From the NCBI GenBank assembly GCA_002440745.1, contig DJVB01000051.1, positions 1-24,849 of the forward strand: a stretch of DNA of 24,849 bases, written 5' to 3'. Numbering within the stretch: the first letter of the stretch is position 1; every line of letters begins with the position of its first letter. Positions 14,601 through 22,086 of the stretch are shown here, one piece after another. Source of the stretch: Bacteroidales bacterium UBA6267 (lineage in GTDB: Bacteria; Bacteroidota; Bacteroidia; Bacteroidales; UBA1556). The notes under the pieces are model-generated. The model saw only the letters and a program-made list of their open reading frames with translations. It searched no databases and had not been told where the DNA came from. Position numbers and translations under genes: made by a program.

Positions 14601-14996
14601 ATGAAAAAGGAATTTCAGAGTGTAAGAAACGTAATGACCCCAATGGTGGAATTTATCGACGGCATGGCTACGGCTAAAGAGGCTGTGGTGCAGATGCGTC
14701 AAAAGAATGTGGATGCCTTAGTGGTGAAAAAACGCCATCCTCATGATGTATGTGGAATCGTGGTTATCAAGGATTTTATAAAGGGCGTTTTGATTGCGGA
14801 GCGGAACAGCGATGAGGTGAACGTTTATGAAATCATGACCAAACCGGTGATAAGTGTGCCTGCCGATATGGATGTGCGCTATGCTGCAATGCTTTTGGTA
14901 AAGGCAGGACTTAGAATTGCTCCCGTGGAAGAAAAGGGCGAATTTATTGGAATGATATCGCTTTCTACTTTGGTTTTAGGCAATTTGTTGTTCTGA
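14601..14996 (+). CDS. CBS-domain-pair protein of the DUF1538 operon
   Basis: A 131-aa protein made of two CBS motifs forming one Bateman module: VRNVMTPMVEFIDGMATAKE with VVIKDFIKGV, then YEIMTKPVISVPADMDVRYA with GEFIGMISLSTLVLG. Such modules bind AMP, ATP or related nucleotides and regulate enzymes or transporters in trans. It lies 49 bp after the PII-like gene on the same strand. The likely role is a second nucleotide-responsive regulator of the DUF1538 pair. The 182 bp after it hold a weak hairpin (TGAGT/ACTCA at 15019-15032) and a 12-bp palindrome (15044-15055), with no convincing T-run terminator. Confidence 0.9.
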   Translation: MKKEFQSVRNVMTPMVEFIDGMATAKEAVVQMRQKNVDALVVKKRHPHDVCGIVVIKDFIKGVLIAERNSDEVNVYEIMTKPVISVPADMDVRYAAMLLVKAGLRIAPVEEKGEFIGMISLSTLVLGNLLF

Positions 14997-15130
14997 TTTT
15001 TCCCGACTATTTTCTCTATGAGTCGAAACTCAGCATTTTCTATGATTACGTAATCAAACCCTAGGATGTAAGTTGTTTTTATATTGATATTCAGCTTGTT
15101 AATAAAATGTTTATCCATGTTTAATAACTG

Positions 15131-15146
15131 TGGCACGGTAGTTGAA
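15131..15146 (+). promoter_or_regulatory. Possible sigma-54 promoter of the secreted Tyr-rich protein
   Basis: TGGCACGGTAGTTGAA matches the -24/-12 consensus TGGCACGnnnnTTGCW except that the -12 GC is GA. It lies 33 bp before the ATG at 15179. No TAnnTTTG element was seen here. The -12 mismatch is at an important base, so this is tentative. Confidence 0.35.
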
Positions 15147-15178
15147 AAGGGACGGCATCATCATTAAATCTTGAAATT

Positions 15179-16558
15179 ATGAAAACCAATTCTACCATTG
15201 AAAGCGATTTTGGCCAAGCCAAAACCTTACGCAGCAAAAATGCCTTACGCAGCATGAGAGCGTTGAAATATTTCCCAATTCTTGGGCTGTTTTTTTCTTT
15301 GATCATTAATCAAAATTTGTCGGCTCAGCAACAAATTGAAGCCACCGGCGAAAATGCCGACACCGCAGCTTTTTTACCTGCAACTGCTCAAGCACAAAAT
15401 TTAGATTTAGCGGCTGTTTTATCTGTTTTTCAAAACTCCAACGGATTGGAAGATTTTGAAAAGAAACTGAATGAAGACGAGGGCGTTAACAACCTCGATT
15501 TAAATGGAGACAGCTTAGTGGACTATATCCGTGTGATGGAAAAAGAAGAAGGCGAATATCGTGTTATCATCATGCAGGCTATCGTTGCAGATAATGAATT
15601 TCAGGATGTTGCATATATCAATATCAAAAAATCCGGTGAGGAAAAATATGAAGTTCAGGCTGAGGGCAGTGATGTGATTTACGGAAAAAACTACTATGTT
15701 TCCCCTGAGCCTACCGTTCACGTTCATATTCACACCTGGCCTGTTTGGTCGTATATGTATGTGCCTAACTATCGTTATTATTATTCTCCATACTATTATG
15801 GTTACTATCCTCGCTGGTATCGCAGATATTACTACCGCCCTTACGATTATTATTACAACAGAGTTCATGTATATCATCACGGATACTATTATCACCGAGC
15901 AGTGTTAGTGCATCGTCCGACTACGGTTTATGTGCCACGTCATAGTAAGGTGATTAAAACTACCCCTCCGGTTGTTGGAGAGAGAGGTCCAAGACCAAGC
16001 AATAATACTTCAAGTCAAACTGTTGCACCGCGTTACACCAAACCAGGAGCACCTCAAAACGATGTGAGCCGTCAAAGTTTGGAGAAAGACCGCACTAATG
16101 CACCTTCAAACAATGCAGCAAGTAGGAGTGAGGCCACTAAAAGAGATGAGCAAGCCCGTCCGGGACAACCTGCAACAAGACCGGAAACCCGTCCTGCAAC
16201 TCGTCCAACAGAGCCTTCAACTCGCCCGGCAAGCAGACCGGAAACCCGTCCGGCCAGCAAGCCCGCTGCAAAACCTGCAACTCGCCCTGCCGCAAGACCT
16301 GCAAGTCGTCCTGAAAGCAAGCCTGCCGCAAGACCTGCAAATCGTCCGGCAAGCAAGCCTGCCGCAAGACCTGCAAATCGTCCTGCAAGCAAACCAGCCG
16401 CAAGACCTGCAAGTCGTCCTGCAAGCAAGCCTGCTGCAAGACCGGCTTCTAAACCAAGTCAGACTAAAAAGGCAACCACAACCCAAAAACGGGGTTCAAC
16501 CTCAGCTCCATCACGCAGTAGTGGAAATACTTCTAAAAGCCGCGGCGAAGGCAGATAA
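15179..16558 (+). CDS. Secreted Tyr/His-rich protein with Pro-Ala-Arg repeat tail
   Basis: A 459-aa exported protein of unknown function. A hydrophobic stretch at about 31-46 (FPILGLFFSLIINQ) followed by LSAQQQ looks like a signal peptide, with cleavage near residue 50. A second in-frame ATG at 15254 gives a more compact signal peptide, so the start may be there. Residues about 75-170 are a small domain with DLNGDSLVDYIRV, then EEGEYRVIIMQAIVADNEFQ. Residues about 175-250 are very rich in Tyr, His and Trp (RYYYSPYYYGYYPRWYRRYY). From about 270 the chain is low-complexity, becoming near-perfect SKPAARPANRPA-type 12-residue repeats before a Ser/Thr/Lys end. Surface exposure, wall or DNA/polymer binding through the basic Pro-rich tail is a guess. 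It has its own terminator at 16583. Confidence 0.85.
   Translation: MKTNSTIESDFGQAKTLRSKNALRSMRALKYFPILGLFFSLIINQNLSAQQQIEATGENADTAAFLPATAQAQNLDLAAVLSVFQNSNGLEDFEKKLNEDEGVNNLDLNGDSLVDYIRVMEKEEGEYRVIIMQAIVADNEFQDVAYINIKKSGEEKYEVQAEGSDVIYGKNYYVSPEPTVHVHIHTWPVWSYMYVPNYRYYYSPYYYGYYPRWYRRYYYRPYDYYYNRVHVYHHGYYYHRAVLVHRPTTVYVPRHSKVIKTTPPVVGERGPRPSNNTSSQTVAPRYTKPGAPQNDVSRQSLEKDRTNAPSNNAASRSEATKRDEQARPGQPATRPETRPATRPTEPSTRPASRPETRPASKPAAKPATRPAARPASRPESKPAARPANRPASKPAARPANRPASKPAARPASRPASKPAARPASKPSQTKKATTTQKRGSTSAPSRSSGNTSKSRGEGR
16316..16459 (+). repeat. 36-bp tandem coding repeat in the secreted protein
   Basis: Four consecutive 36-bp units start at 16316, 16352, 16388 and 16424, each beginning AGCAA and encoding SKPAARPA(N/S)RPA-type twelve-residue units. 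Sequence just upstream (16170-16315) shows decayed versions. In-frame length change by slippage is expected here. Confidence 0.8.
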
Positions 16559-16582
16559 AACATAAAGAATCAACCTAACCTC

Positions 16583-16620
16583 AAAACCGAATTTGCCATA
16601 GTAAATTCGGTTTTTTTTTT
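16583..16620 (+). terminator. Rho-independent terminator of the secreted-protein gene
   Basis: AACCGAATTT (16585-16594) pairs with AAATTCGGTT (16603-16612), followed by a run of T to 16620. It lies about 25 bp after the stop codon. Confidence 0.88.
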
Positions 16621-16936
16621 GCTTTCCATTGTCTGCATGTTTCATCTGCTATTTAAAAATCCCTCTAAAAATTAATATTGTGGAATTTGAATTATTTCTA
16701 TATTCGCAGGGTTCAATCTCACCGATTGTACGAACTATATTCCAGACTTTTAAACAAATCAAATTTTTCCCGTGAACGGGAACGGCTGGAGTTATGTTTT
16801 GTGCAGACGGTGAGATTTTTTTTTGGGTATTGCAGTTTGGGAGTTATGTTAACCGATTCACAGTACTGACTGCAACAATCATCTAATCAGTGAATTGCAA
16901 ATTTCTTATGTCGCTGAAAGGGCGAAGCTGTGGGGG

Positions 16937-17019
16937 TCCTCCTTCGCCCATCTCCTTCGCCCATCTCCTTCGCCGAGGCTACGGAGATCAAGGGCTACGG
17001 AGATAAGGGCTACGGAGGA
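16937..17019. repeat. Nested inverted-repeat cluster (CTCCTTCGCC / GGCTACGGAG)
   Basis: Three left-hand copies of a CTCCTTCGCC unit (two followed by CAT) are followed by three right-hand copies of GGCTACGGAG, giving a palindromic cluster. The outer arms TCCTCCTTCGCCC (16937-16949) and GGGCTACGGAGGA (17007-17019) match at 11 of 13. It resembles interspersed extragenic palindromes and is probably a dispersed genomic repeat. Confidence 0.7.
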
Positions 17020-17037
17020 TAAATGTTTGTTGTTTTT

Positions 17038-17219
17038 CGGTTGTGGGTTGTCGGTTGTGGGTTGTCGGTAGTCCAGCCCTCTTACCACTGATGTCTGATC
17101 TCTGCCCACTGCGCCTTGCTCTTTGCGCCATGCGCTATGCGTTATGCCCTCTGCCCTCTGACCTCTGCTACTTGCTCCTTGCGCCATGCCCTTTGCGCCT
17201 TGCTCCATTACCATCCTTT
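17038..17219. repeat. Low-complexity degenerate short-repeat block
   Basis: It begins with two copies of a 14-bp GGTTGTGGGTTGTC unit, then continues as degenerate heptamer-like words (CTTTGCGCCATGC, CTCTGCC, CTTGCTC variants) up to about 17219. Open frames here on both strands are by-products of the missing stop codons. It is probably produced by replication slippage. Confidence 0.65.
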
Positions 17220-17234
17220 TCTCCCGTGAAGCTA

Positions 17235-17256
17235 TACATTTGTTAAAATTTTAACA
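17235..17256 (+). promoter_or_regulatory. Promoter-like element overlapping a palindrome, no adjacent gene
   Basis: TACATTTG (17235-17242) is an exact TAnnTTTG. It runs into the perfect 16-bp palindrome TGTTAAAATTTTAACA (17241-17256), which could be an operator at the transcription start. The nearest supported gene starts 444 bp downstream at 17700, so the site may drive a long leader or a small RNA, or be chance in A+T-rich DNA. Confidence 0.3.
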
Positions 17257-17298
17257 CCCATTTTTGCCCAAAAAATAATCGTTTTTTGGCTCCTATTC

Positions 17299-17331
17299 AA
17301 GTCCATACCAAGTCCATACCAAGTCCATACC
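17299..17331. repeat. Three tandem copies of an 11-bp repeat
   Basis: AAGTCCATACC is repeated exactly three times head to tail, followed by a degenerate fourth (AAGCCCAAG). There are no spacers, so it is a minisatellite rather than CRISPR. Confidence 0.85.
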
Positions 17332-17699
17332 AAGCCCAAGTAAAAAATATCGCCTTTTGAGCCCCTTTAGAGCCGAAAAAGAGCTTGATAAGAAGTTGGA
17401 AATAAGAGTAAGAGTTAAGAATTTAACAGGGGGAAGCGCCCTTACTTTCTTAGACGTGAGCGACCGATTTGTCTTTCGTTTTTCGATGGGATTTCATTTC
17501 AGTCGGCCACTCGGATTATTGAAGCAGGAGCAAGCGATAATAAAAGATAACGGATTTAATATTAATCTGATTTTTTTTTCTAAATTAGCCCCGATTTAAA
17601 ACATATTGTAGGGAACTATGTTTATTTACAGTTATTCAGATATTTACAAATTAGTTCCAAGGCATTCTTTTGAATAAGGAACGTTAAAAATTTAAACAA

Positions 17700-18569
17700 A
17701 TGGCAAAATTTATAAAAGGGAACGAACTTAATGCGGAGTTAGAAAAAATTTTAGATACTGCCGAGCAACAGGTGTTATTGATTTCACCATATATCAAACT
17801 GCATGACAGGTACAAAGCTTCTTTGCGCGGGTTGTTGGATAAACCTGAAGTAGAAATTGTGGTACTTTTTGGAAAGAATGAAGAGGATATTACCAAAAGT
17901 ATTCAGAAGGAAGATTTAGAGTTTTTGATGGAGTTTCCCAATATCCAAATACGGCACGAAAAAAGACTTCATGCAAAATATTATGCCAACGAACGCAAGG
18001 CTCTTTTAACTTCAATGAACCTATATGATTTTTCGCAAAACAATAATATTGAGGCCGGTATTTTGATGGAGAGTTTATTAAAGCGATCATTTCCAGGATA
18101 CGATGATATGGATAAAAACACTTATGATTATTTCGAACAAGTGATTGATCAAGCTGTTTTGCTTTTTCATAATGAACCAAAGTTTGAACGAAAAGCTTAT
18201 ATTGGAAGCAAACGCTATGTAGGCTCTGAGGTTGTTGTGGATAAACTGCCCAAATTCTATAAAAGAAACCTGACAAAACCTGAAAGCAAGCCCGTTGAGG
18301 AACGAAAACCAGCGGCTTACACACCAAAAACCGAATATAAAGCTGCCAAAAAACCAACAGGATATTGCATCCGTACCGGTAAGGAAATACCATTTAATCC
18401 CAAACGACCCATGTGTGATGAGGCGTATCGGAGTTGGTCGCAATTTGGCAACGAAGAATACCCTGAGCGATACTGTCACTTTTCGGGCGAACCTTCCAAT
18501 GGCGAAACTACCTACTCAAAACCAATCCTTTACAAAAACTGGAAGAAGGCTAAGGAGGTGTGGGGGTAA
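17700..18569 (+). CDS. Single-domain PLD-family nuclease with cysteine-containing tail
   Basis: A 289-aa soluble protein. Residues 1-135 form one phospholipase D-type unit: VLLISPYIKLHDRYK, then RLHAKYYANE with H91, K93 and E98 (Glu where HKD has Asp), then LTSMNLYDFS (N107) and NNIEAGILM. Enzymes with one HKD unit, such as Nuc and the BfiI/NgoFVII type, dimerise to form one metal-independent nuclease site. Residues 135-215 are a linker; the C-terminus has C223, C239, C259 and H260 (GYCIRTG ... PMCDEAYRSW ... ERYCHFSGEP), possibly a zinc-binding module for DNA recognition. It is the first gene of the operon, 33 bp before the PLD-helicase gene. The role as effector nuclease is inferred. No TAnnTTTG promoter was found upstream. 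Confidence 0.85.
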   Translation: MAKFIKGNELNAELEKILDTAEQQVLLISPYIKLHDRYKASLRGLLDKPEVEIVVLFGKNEEDITKSIQKEDLEFLMEFPNIQIRHEKRLHAKYYANERKALLTSMNLYDFSQNNNIEAGILMESLLKRSFPGYDDMDKNTYDYFEQVIDQAVLLFHNEPKFERKAYIGSKRYVGSEVVVDKLPKFYKRNLTKPESKPVEERKPAAYTPKTEYKAAKKPTGYCIRTGKEIPFNPKRPMCDEAYRSWSQFGNEEYPERYCHFSGEPSNGETTYSKPILYKNWKKAKEVWG

Positions 18570-18602
18570 ATTAGAAAAAGAAATATTTTTTAAATATCAG
18601 TT

Positions 18603-21600
18603 ATGATACTCGATAACGAAAACAACAAATTGAAAGTCCATGAGTGGATAACCAAAAATACCGAATCCGGAAAATTGGATGTCGTAACAGGTTATTTTAC
18701 TATCGGTGCTCTTGCTTATCTGTCGGCGGTTACAAACCATAAGATTGGTTTTTACCGTTTTATTCTTGGTGATATTGTGAATATCGATCAAGTAAAAGAT
18801 AGAGCTCTTGATTTGATGAATGAAAATATAACCGTTGAGGCTGCTTTGAAACTCAGTCAGTTGGCGAAAGAATCCGTTGACTTTTTAAAACAAAATAATG
18901 TTGAGGTCAAAACTCTTGAACCTAATTTTTGCCATGCTAAAGCATATTTGCATTCTGCTACCAATGATGAACGCTTAAATTATTATATTTCAGGGAGTTC
19001 GAATTTGACTGAGGCTGGTGTTGGTTTAAAAACAACGAATAATGTTGAATTAAATATTGCTGAAACAGGCAATAATGCACAATATAATGAATTGGCAGTT
19101 TGGTTTGACTCTTTATGGAATAAGCCACAAGCTCATAAAAACAAAACCTTAAAAGACCAGAAGGGAAAGATTTATACCATTCCTTTCAAAGATTATTTGA
19201 TTCAAGAAATTGAAAAGATTTTTATTGAGTATTCTCCACGTGAATTATACTATAAAGTTCTGTTTGAGCTTTTTGGTGAGCAACTTTTATTAGATCAAGA
19301 CGACCCGGAATTTAACCGTCAAATCGGACGTTTAGAAAATTCCAAGATTTATCAAACCCTCTATAAATTTCAACAGAAAGGGGTTTTGAGCTTGATAAAA
19401 ATGCTTCAAAAGTATAAAGGGGCTATTTTGGCCGATGCTGTTGGATTGGGAAAAACGTGGAGTGCTTTAGCTGTTATGAAGTTTTTTCAGTTGAAAGGAC
19501 ATGAAATTATTTTGATTTGCCCTAAGAAACTTCAATATAATTGGACACGCTACAAGAAAAATCAGAACTCAAAGTTTGAAAAAGACCAATTTGATTACTT
19601 CGTGAGTTTTCATACCGATTTGAATATGGAATTGATGACAAAGGAAGTTTATCGTAATGAACGTGCTGATACTCTTTTTATTAACGACAAACCAAAGCTC
19701 TTTGTAATAGATGAAAGTCATAATCTTAGAAATGACAAATCGAATCGTTACAAATTTTTGGTGGATGAAATATTAAAGAAAAATGAGGATGCCAAGGTGC
19801 TTATGCTCTCAGCAACGCCAATCAATAATTCATTAACGGATATTCGTAATCAGTTTAAGCTAATCGTTCAAGGAAATGCAGGAGGATTTTACGATACCTT
19901 AGGAATTAAAAGTATTGATTATGTTTTCAAAACAGCTCAAAAAGAGTTTAACGACTGGAGGAATGAAACGAAGCCTAGAATTAGCGAGTTTATAAAGCAG
20001 TTGCCTGACAACTTCTTTAAACTTACGGATTCATTGACGGTTGCGCGCACAAGGGTTATGATAGGAGGGCACGAAACGGAGTTGATTTTTCCTGATAAAG
20101 AAAAACCTGATAATCTCTTCGTTACACCAAACGAATTAGGAAATTTCGAGAGTTTTGAGGAGTTGTTTAAAAAATTTCCCCCCATGCTTTCAGGCTATCA
20201 ACCGGCCTTTTATGCCGAGCATTTGGATGAAAAAAGAAAAAGGCAAGAGGCACGACAGAAGGGTGAGCTTAAGGTTTCGGTTTTAGACGATGAAATTCAA
20301 AGGGATAAATTTTTAGTCAAAATGATGTATATTTTGATGGTTAAAAGGCTTGAATCGTCTTGGTTTTCTTTTTATTCAACCGTATCGAAAATTGAAGCCC
20401 ATCATCAGAATGCGCTTAGAAAGATTAAACTTTACCAAGAGGAAAAAAAGAACTCTGATTTGGATGTAGAGAATCAATCGGAAGTTTTTGAAGGTGAAGG
20501 TGTTGAAGAGGATATTATAGAGCTTACTTTAGGAAAAAAGCGTCAGATTCGCCTGTCAGATATTGATAAGGCCGGAAATTTAAATCTTTACAAGGTTGAC
20601 TTGAAAAAAGATATTGACGCATTAGATAATATTATTTCAAACTTAAAACGATTTGAAGATCAGATTAATAAGGAGATAAAGATTCCGAGAAATCTCAAAA
20701 GTAACGATACCAAGCTGGAGGTTTTGATTGAAAAGATATTACAAAAGAGGCGTTCTGGTAGGAACAATAATAATCAGAAATTGGTTATTTTCACGGTTTA
20801 TCGCGATACGGCAGATTATCTTTTTGAGCAGCTTAAAGCTCGTGGTTTCGACAAGATTGGATTAGTTAGCGGTACGGGCTCCAAAACTTCAGATAATCCC
20901 GAAGAATGTAAAAACTTTGAACCGATATTGGAACGATTTGCCCCATTTACCAAGCTGTATAGAGAAAAAGAATGGGCTTTCGAACCTTCATCAGTTGAAC
21001 TTTCTGATTTTGAGAAGTATCAGGAATGGATTCAATGGGTTGCTGTAAATGACCCCAAAACCTACCTGCAACTTCAAAACCCAATTGATATTCTCATTGC
21101 TACTGATGCACTTAGCGAGGGGCAAAACTTACAGGATGCCGACATGGTAGTCAATTACGATATTCATTGGAATCCGGTGAGAATAATTCAGCGAATGGGT
21201 CGTATTGATCGACTTGGTTCGCCCAACAGTAAAATCTTCGGAGTAAACTTTTGGCCCTCAAATAATATCAACTCCTACCTTGATTTACAAGGCCGAATTG
21301 AGCAGCGCATGGCAGCGATGCAATTGGCAGGTTCGGAAGTTCAATTAGATTTTTCGGATACCTTTAAGGAAATGGCCGAAGACGAAAATCTTGAAAATAG
21401 GATGAAAGCCCGAATGATGGAACAAATGCAAACCTCTTGGGAAGATATTGAAGTGAGTGAGCAGGGGTTGGGTTTCAACGATTTATCTCTCGAAAAATAT
21501 AGGCAAGACTTGTTGGATGAATACAATGCCAATTCTGAGAAATACACCCGAATGCCAAAAGGTGTTTATACAGGATTTAAATCAATTCACGAATCTTGTT

Positions 21601-22046
21601 CAGAGAAAGGAATCATTGCCTTACTTGGTTACCCGAGCAAGCCTCCGAAAGTGCAGGACCATATTTATCAAACCTACGATTTGATTTATATAAATGAAAG
21701 TGGGAAGCCTGTTTTGTTGAACCAAAAAGAGGTTTTAGATGCCTTGACTTTGCACAAAGAAGAAGCTCGTTTTGTGTCTGCCGATATCGACAAGGGTGAT
21801 GAAGTTGCAATTCAAGCATTGGTAAATTCTGTAAGGCAATGGCTTAGCAATCAGGCAACTGACGAAGAAAAGCAAGATGACGGAAGTACCAAGAAGAAAA
21901 TGGGAATGGAAGCAAAAGATATTTTGTCGAAAATTAAAACAGGCGACAAAGACGCTTTGAAACGCCTTAACCAGAATATCAAAGTAACGGATAAATTCCA
22001 GGTTGATAATTTCGATTTGATAACTTGGTTTTTAGTGTCGGTTTAA
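18603..22046 (+). CDS. PLD-SNF2 superfamily 2 helicase/translocase fusion
   Basis: A 1147-aa protein. Residues 1-180 are a PLD-type nuclease domain: H111 and K113 in CHAKAYL, then YYISGSSNLTEAG (N134) and NNVELNI (E149). From about 250 it is an SNF2/RapA-like ATPase: FQQKGVLSLI, Walker A ADAVGLGKTW (277-286), Walker B VIDESHN (368-374), motif III LSATPINN (402-409), a long helical insertion at about 510-690, motif IV KLVIFTVYRDTADYL, and motifs V-VI IATDALSEGQNLQDAD and QRMGRIDRLGS (863-873). The last about 200 residues are not recognised. Helicase-nuclease fusions of this kind probably translocate on duplex DNA and cut. SNF2 helicases occur with methyltransferases in DISARM and other systems. 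The gene is 40 bp upstream of the KilA-N gene in the same operon. Confidence 0.92.
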   Translation: MILDNENNKLKVHEWITKNTESGKLDVVTGYFTIGALAYLSAVTNHKIGFYRFILGDIVNIDQVKDRALDLMNENITVEAALKLSQLAKESVDFLKQNNVEVKTLEPNFCHAKAYLHSATNDERLNYYISGSSNLTEAGVGLKTTNNVELNIAETGNNAQYNELAVWFDSLWNKPQAHKNKTLKDQKGKIYTIPFKDYLIQEIEKIFIEYSPRELYYKVLFELFGEQLLLDQDDPEFNRQIGRLENSKIYQTLYKFQQKGVLSLIKMLQKYKGAILADAVGLGKTWSALAVMKFFQLKGHEIILICPKKLQYNWTRYKKNQNSKFEKDQFDYFVSFHTDLNMELMTKEVYRNERADTLFINDKPKLFVIDESHNLRNDKSNRYKFLVDEILKKNEDAKVLMLSATPINNSLTDIRNQFKLIVQGNAGGFYDTLGIKSIDYVFKTAQKEFNDWRNETKPRISEFIKQLPDNFFKLTDSLTVARTRVMIGGHETELIFPDKEKPDNLFVTPNELGNFESFEELFKKFPPMLSGYQPAFYAEHLDEKRKRQEARQKGELKVSVLDDEIQRDKFLVKMMYILMVKRLESSWFSFYSTVSKIEAHHQNALRKIKLYQEEKKNSDLDVENQSEVFEGEGVEEDIIELTLGKKRQIRLSDIDKAGNLNLYKVDLKKDIDALDNIISNLKRFEDQINKEIKIPRNLKSNDTKLEVLIEKILQKRRSGRNNNNQKLVIFTVYRDTADYLFEQLKARGFDKIGLVSGTGSKTSDNPEECKNFEPILERFAPFTKLYREKEWAFEPSSVELSDFEKYQEWIQWVAVNDPKTYLQLQNPIDILIATDALSEGQNLQDADMVVNYDIHWNPVRIIQRMGRIDRLGSPNSKIFGVNFWPSNNINSYLDLQGRIEQRMAAMQLAGSEVQLDFSDTFKEMAEDENLENRMKARMMEQMQTSWEDIEVSEQGLGFNDLSLEKYRQDLLDEYNANSEKYTRMPKGVYTGFKSIHESCSEKGIIALLGYPSKPPKVQDHIYQTYDLIYINESGKPVLLNQKEVLDALTLHKEEARFVSADIDKGDEVAIQALVNSVRQWLSNQATDEEKQDDGSTKKKMGMEAKDILSKIKTGDKDALKRLNQNIKVTDKFQVDNFDLITWFLVSV

Positions 22047-22086
22047 AACTTTGGAATTTAGGGGAGAAATGTAAAATTGGAATTTT

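Larger units (their letters stand above)
16621..17699. other. Long non-coding stretch with repeats
   Basis: No convincing gene in about 1.1 kb. The short open frames at 16678, 17043 and 17357 have no start signals or recognisable sequence, and the middle one is low-complexity. Contents: a perfect 10-bp inverted repeat AATCTCACCG (16715-16724) / CGGTGAGATT (16808-16817), a nested hairpin block at 16937, a low-complexity block at 17038, a promoter-like palindrome at 17235, an 11-bp triplicate at 17299, and GGAACTA (about 17613) facing TTAGTTCC (about 17651) before the defence operon. It separates the backbone from the defence operon, so it may be an insertion boundary. Confidence 0.6.

Noticed and set aside
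15044..15055. GATTACGTAATC palindrome as an operator
   Set aside because: Twelve base pairs is short, there is no associated promoter box and no second copy was noticed in the window.
16072..16565. Long open frames on both strands inside the Pro-Ala-Arg repeat region
   Set aside because: They follow from the 36-bp repeats lacking stops in other frames; composition is monotonous and they lie wholly within the exported protein gene.
16678..16869. 63-aa open frame after the terminator
   Set aside because: No recognisable sequence, promoter or conserved context; the region has only a 10-bp inverted repeat.
17043..17246. 67-aa open frame rich in Cys/Leu/Pro
   Set aside because: It is a translation of the low-complexity repeat block.
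17299..17340. Short repeat array as CRISPR
   Set aside because: Units are 11 bp, adjoining, with no spacers and no cas genes.
17357..17599. 80-aa open frame upstream of the PLD operon
   Set aside because: No family resemblance, no start signal, and Phe/Leu-rich wording typical of chance frames in A+T-rich DNA.
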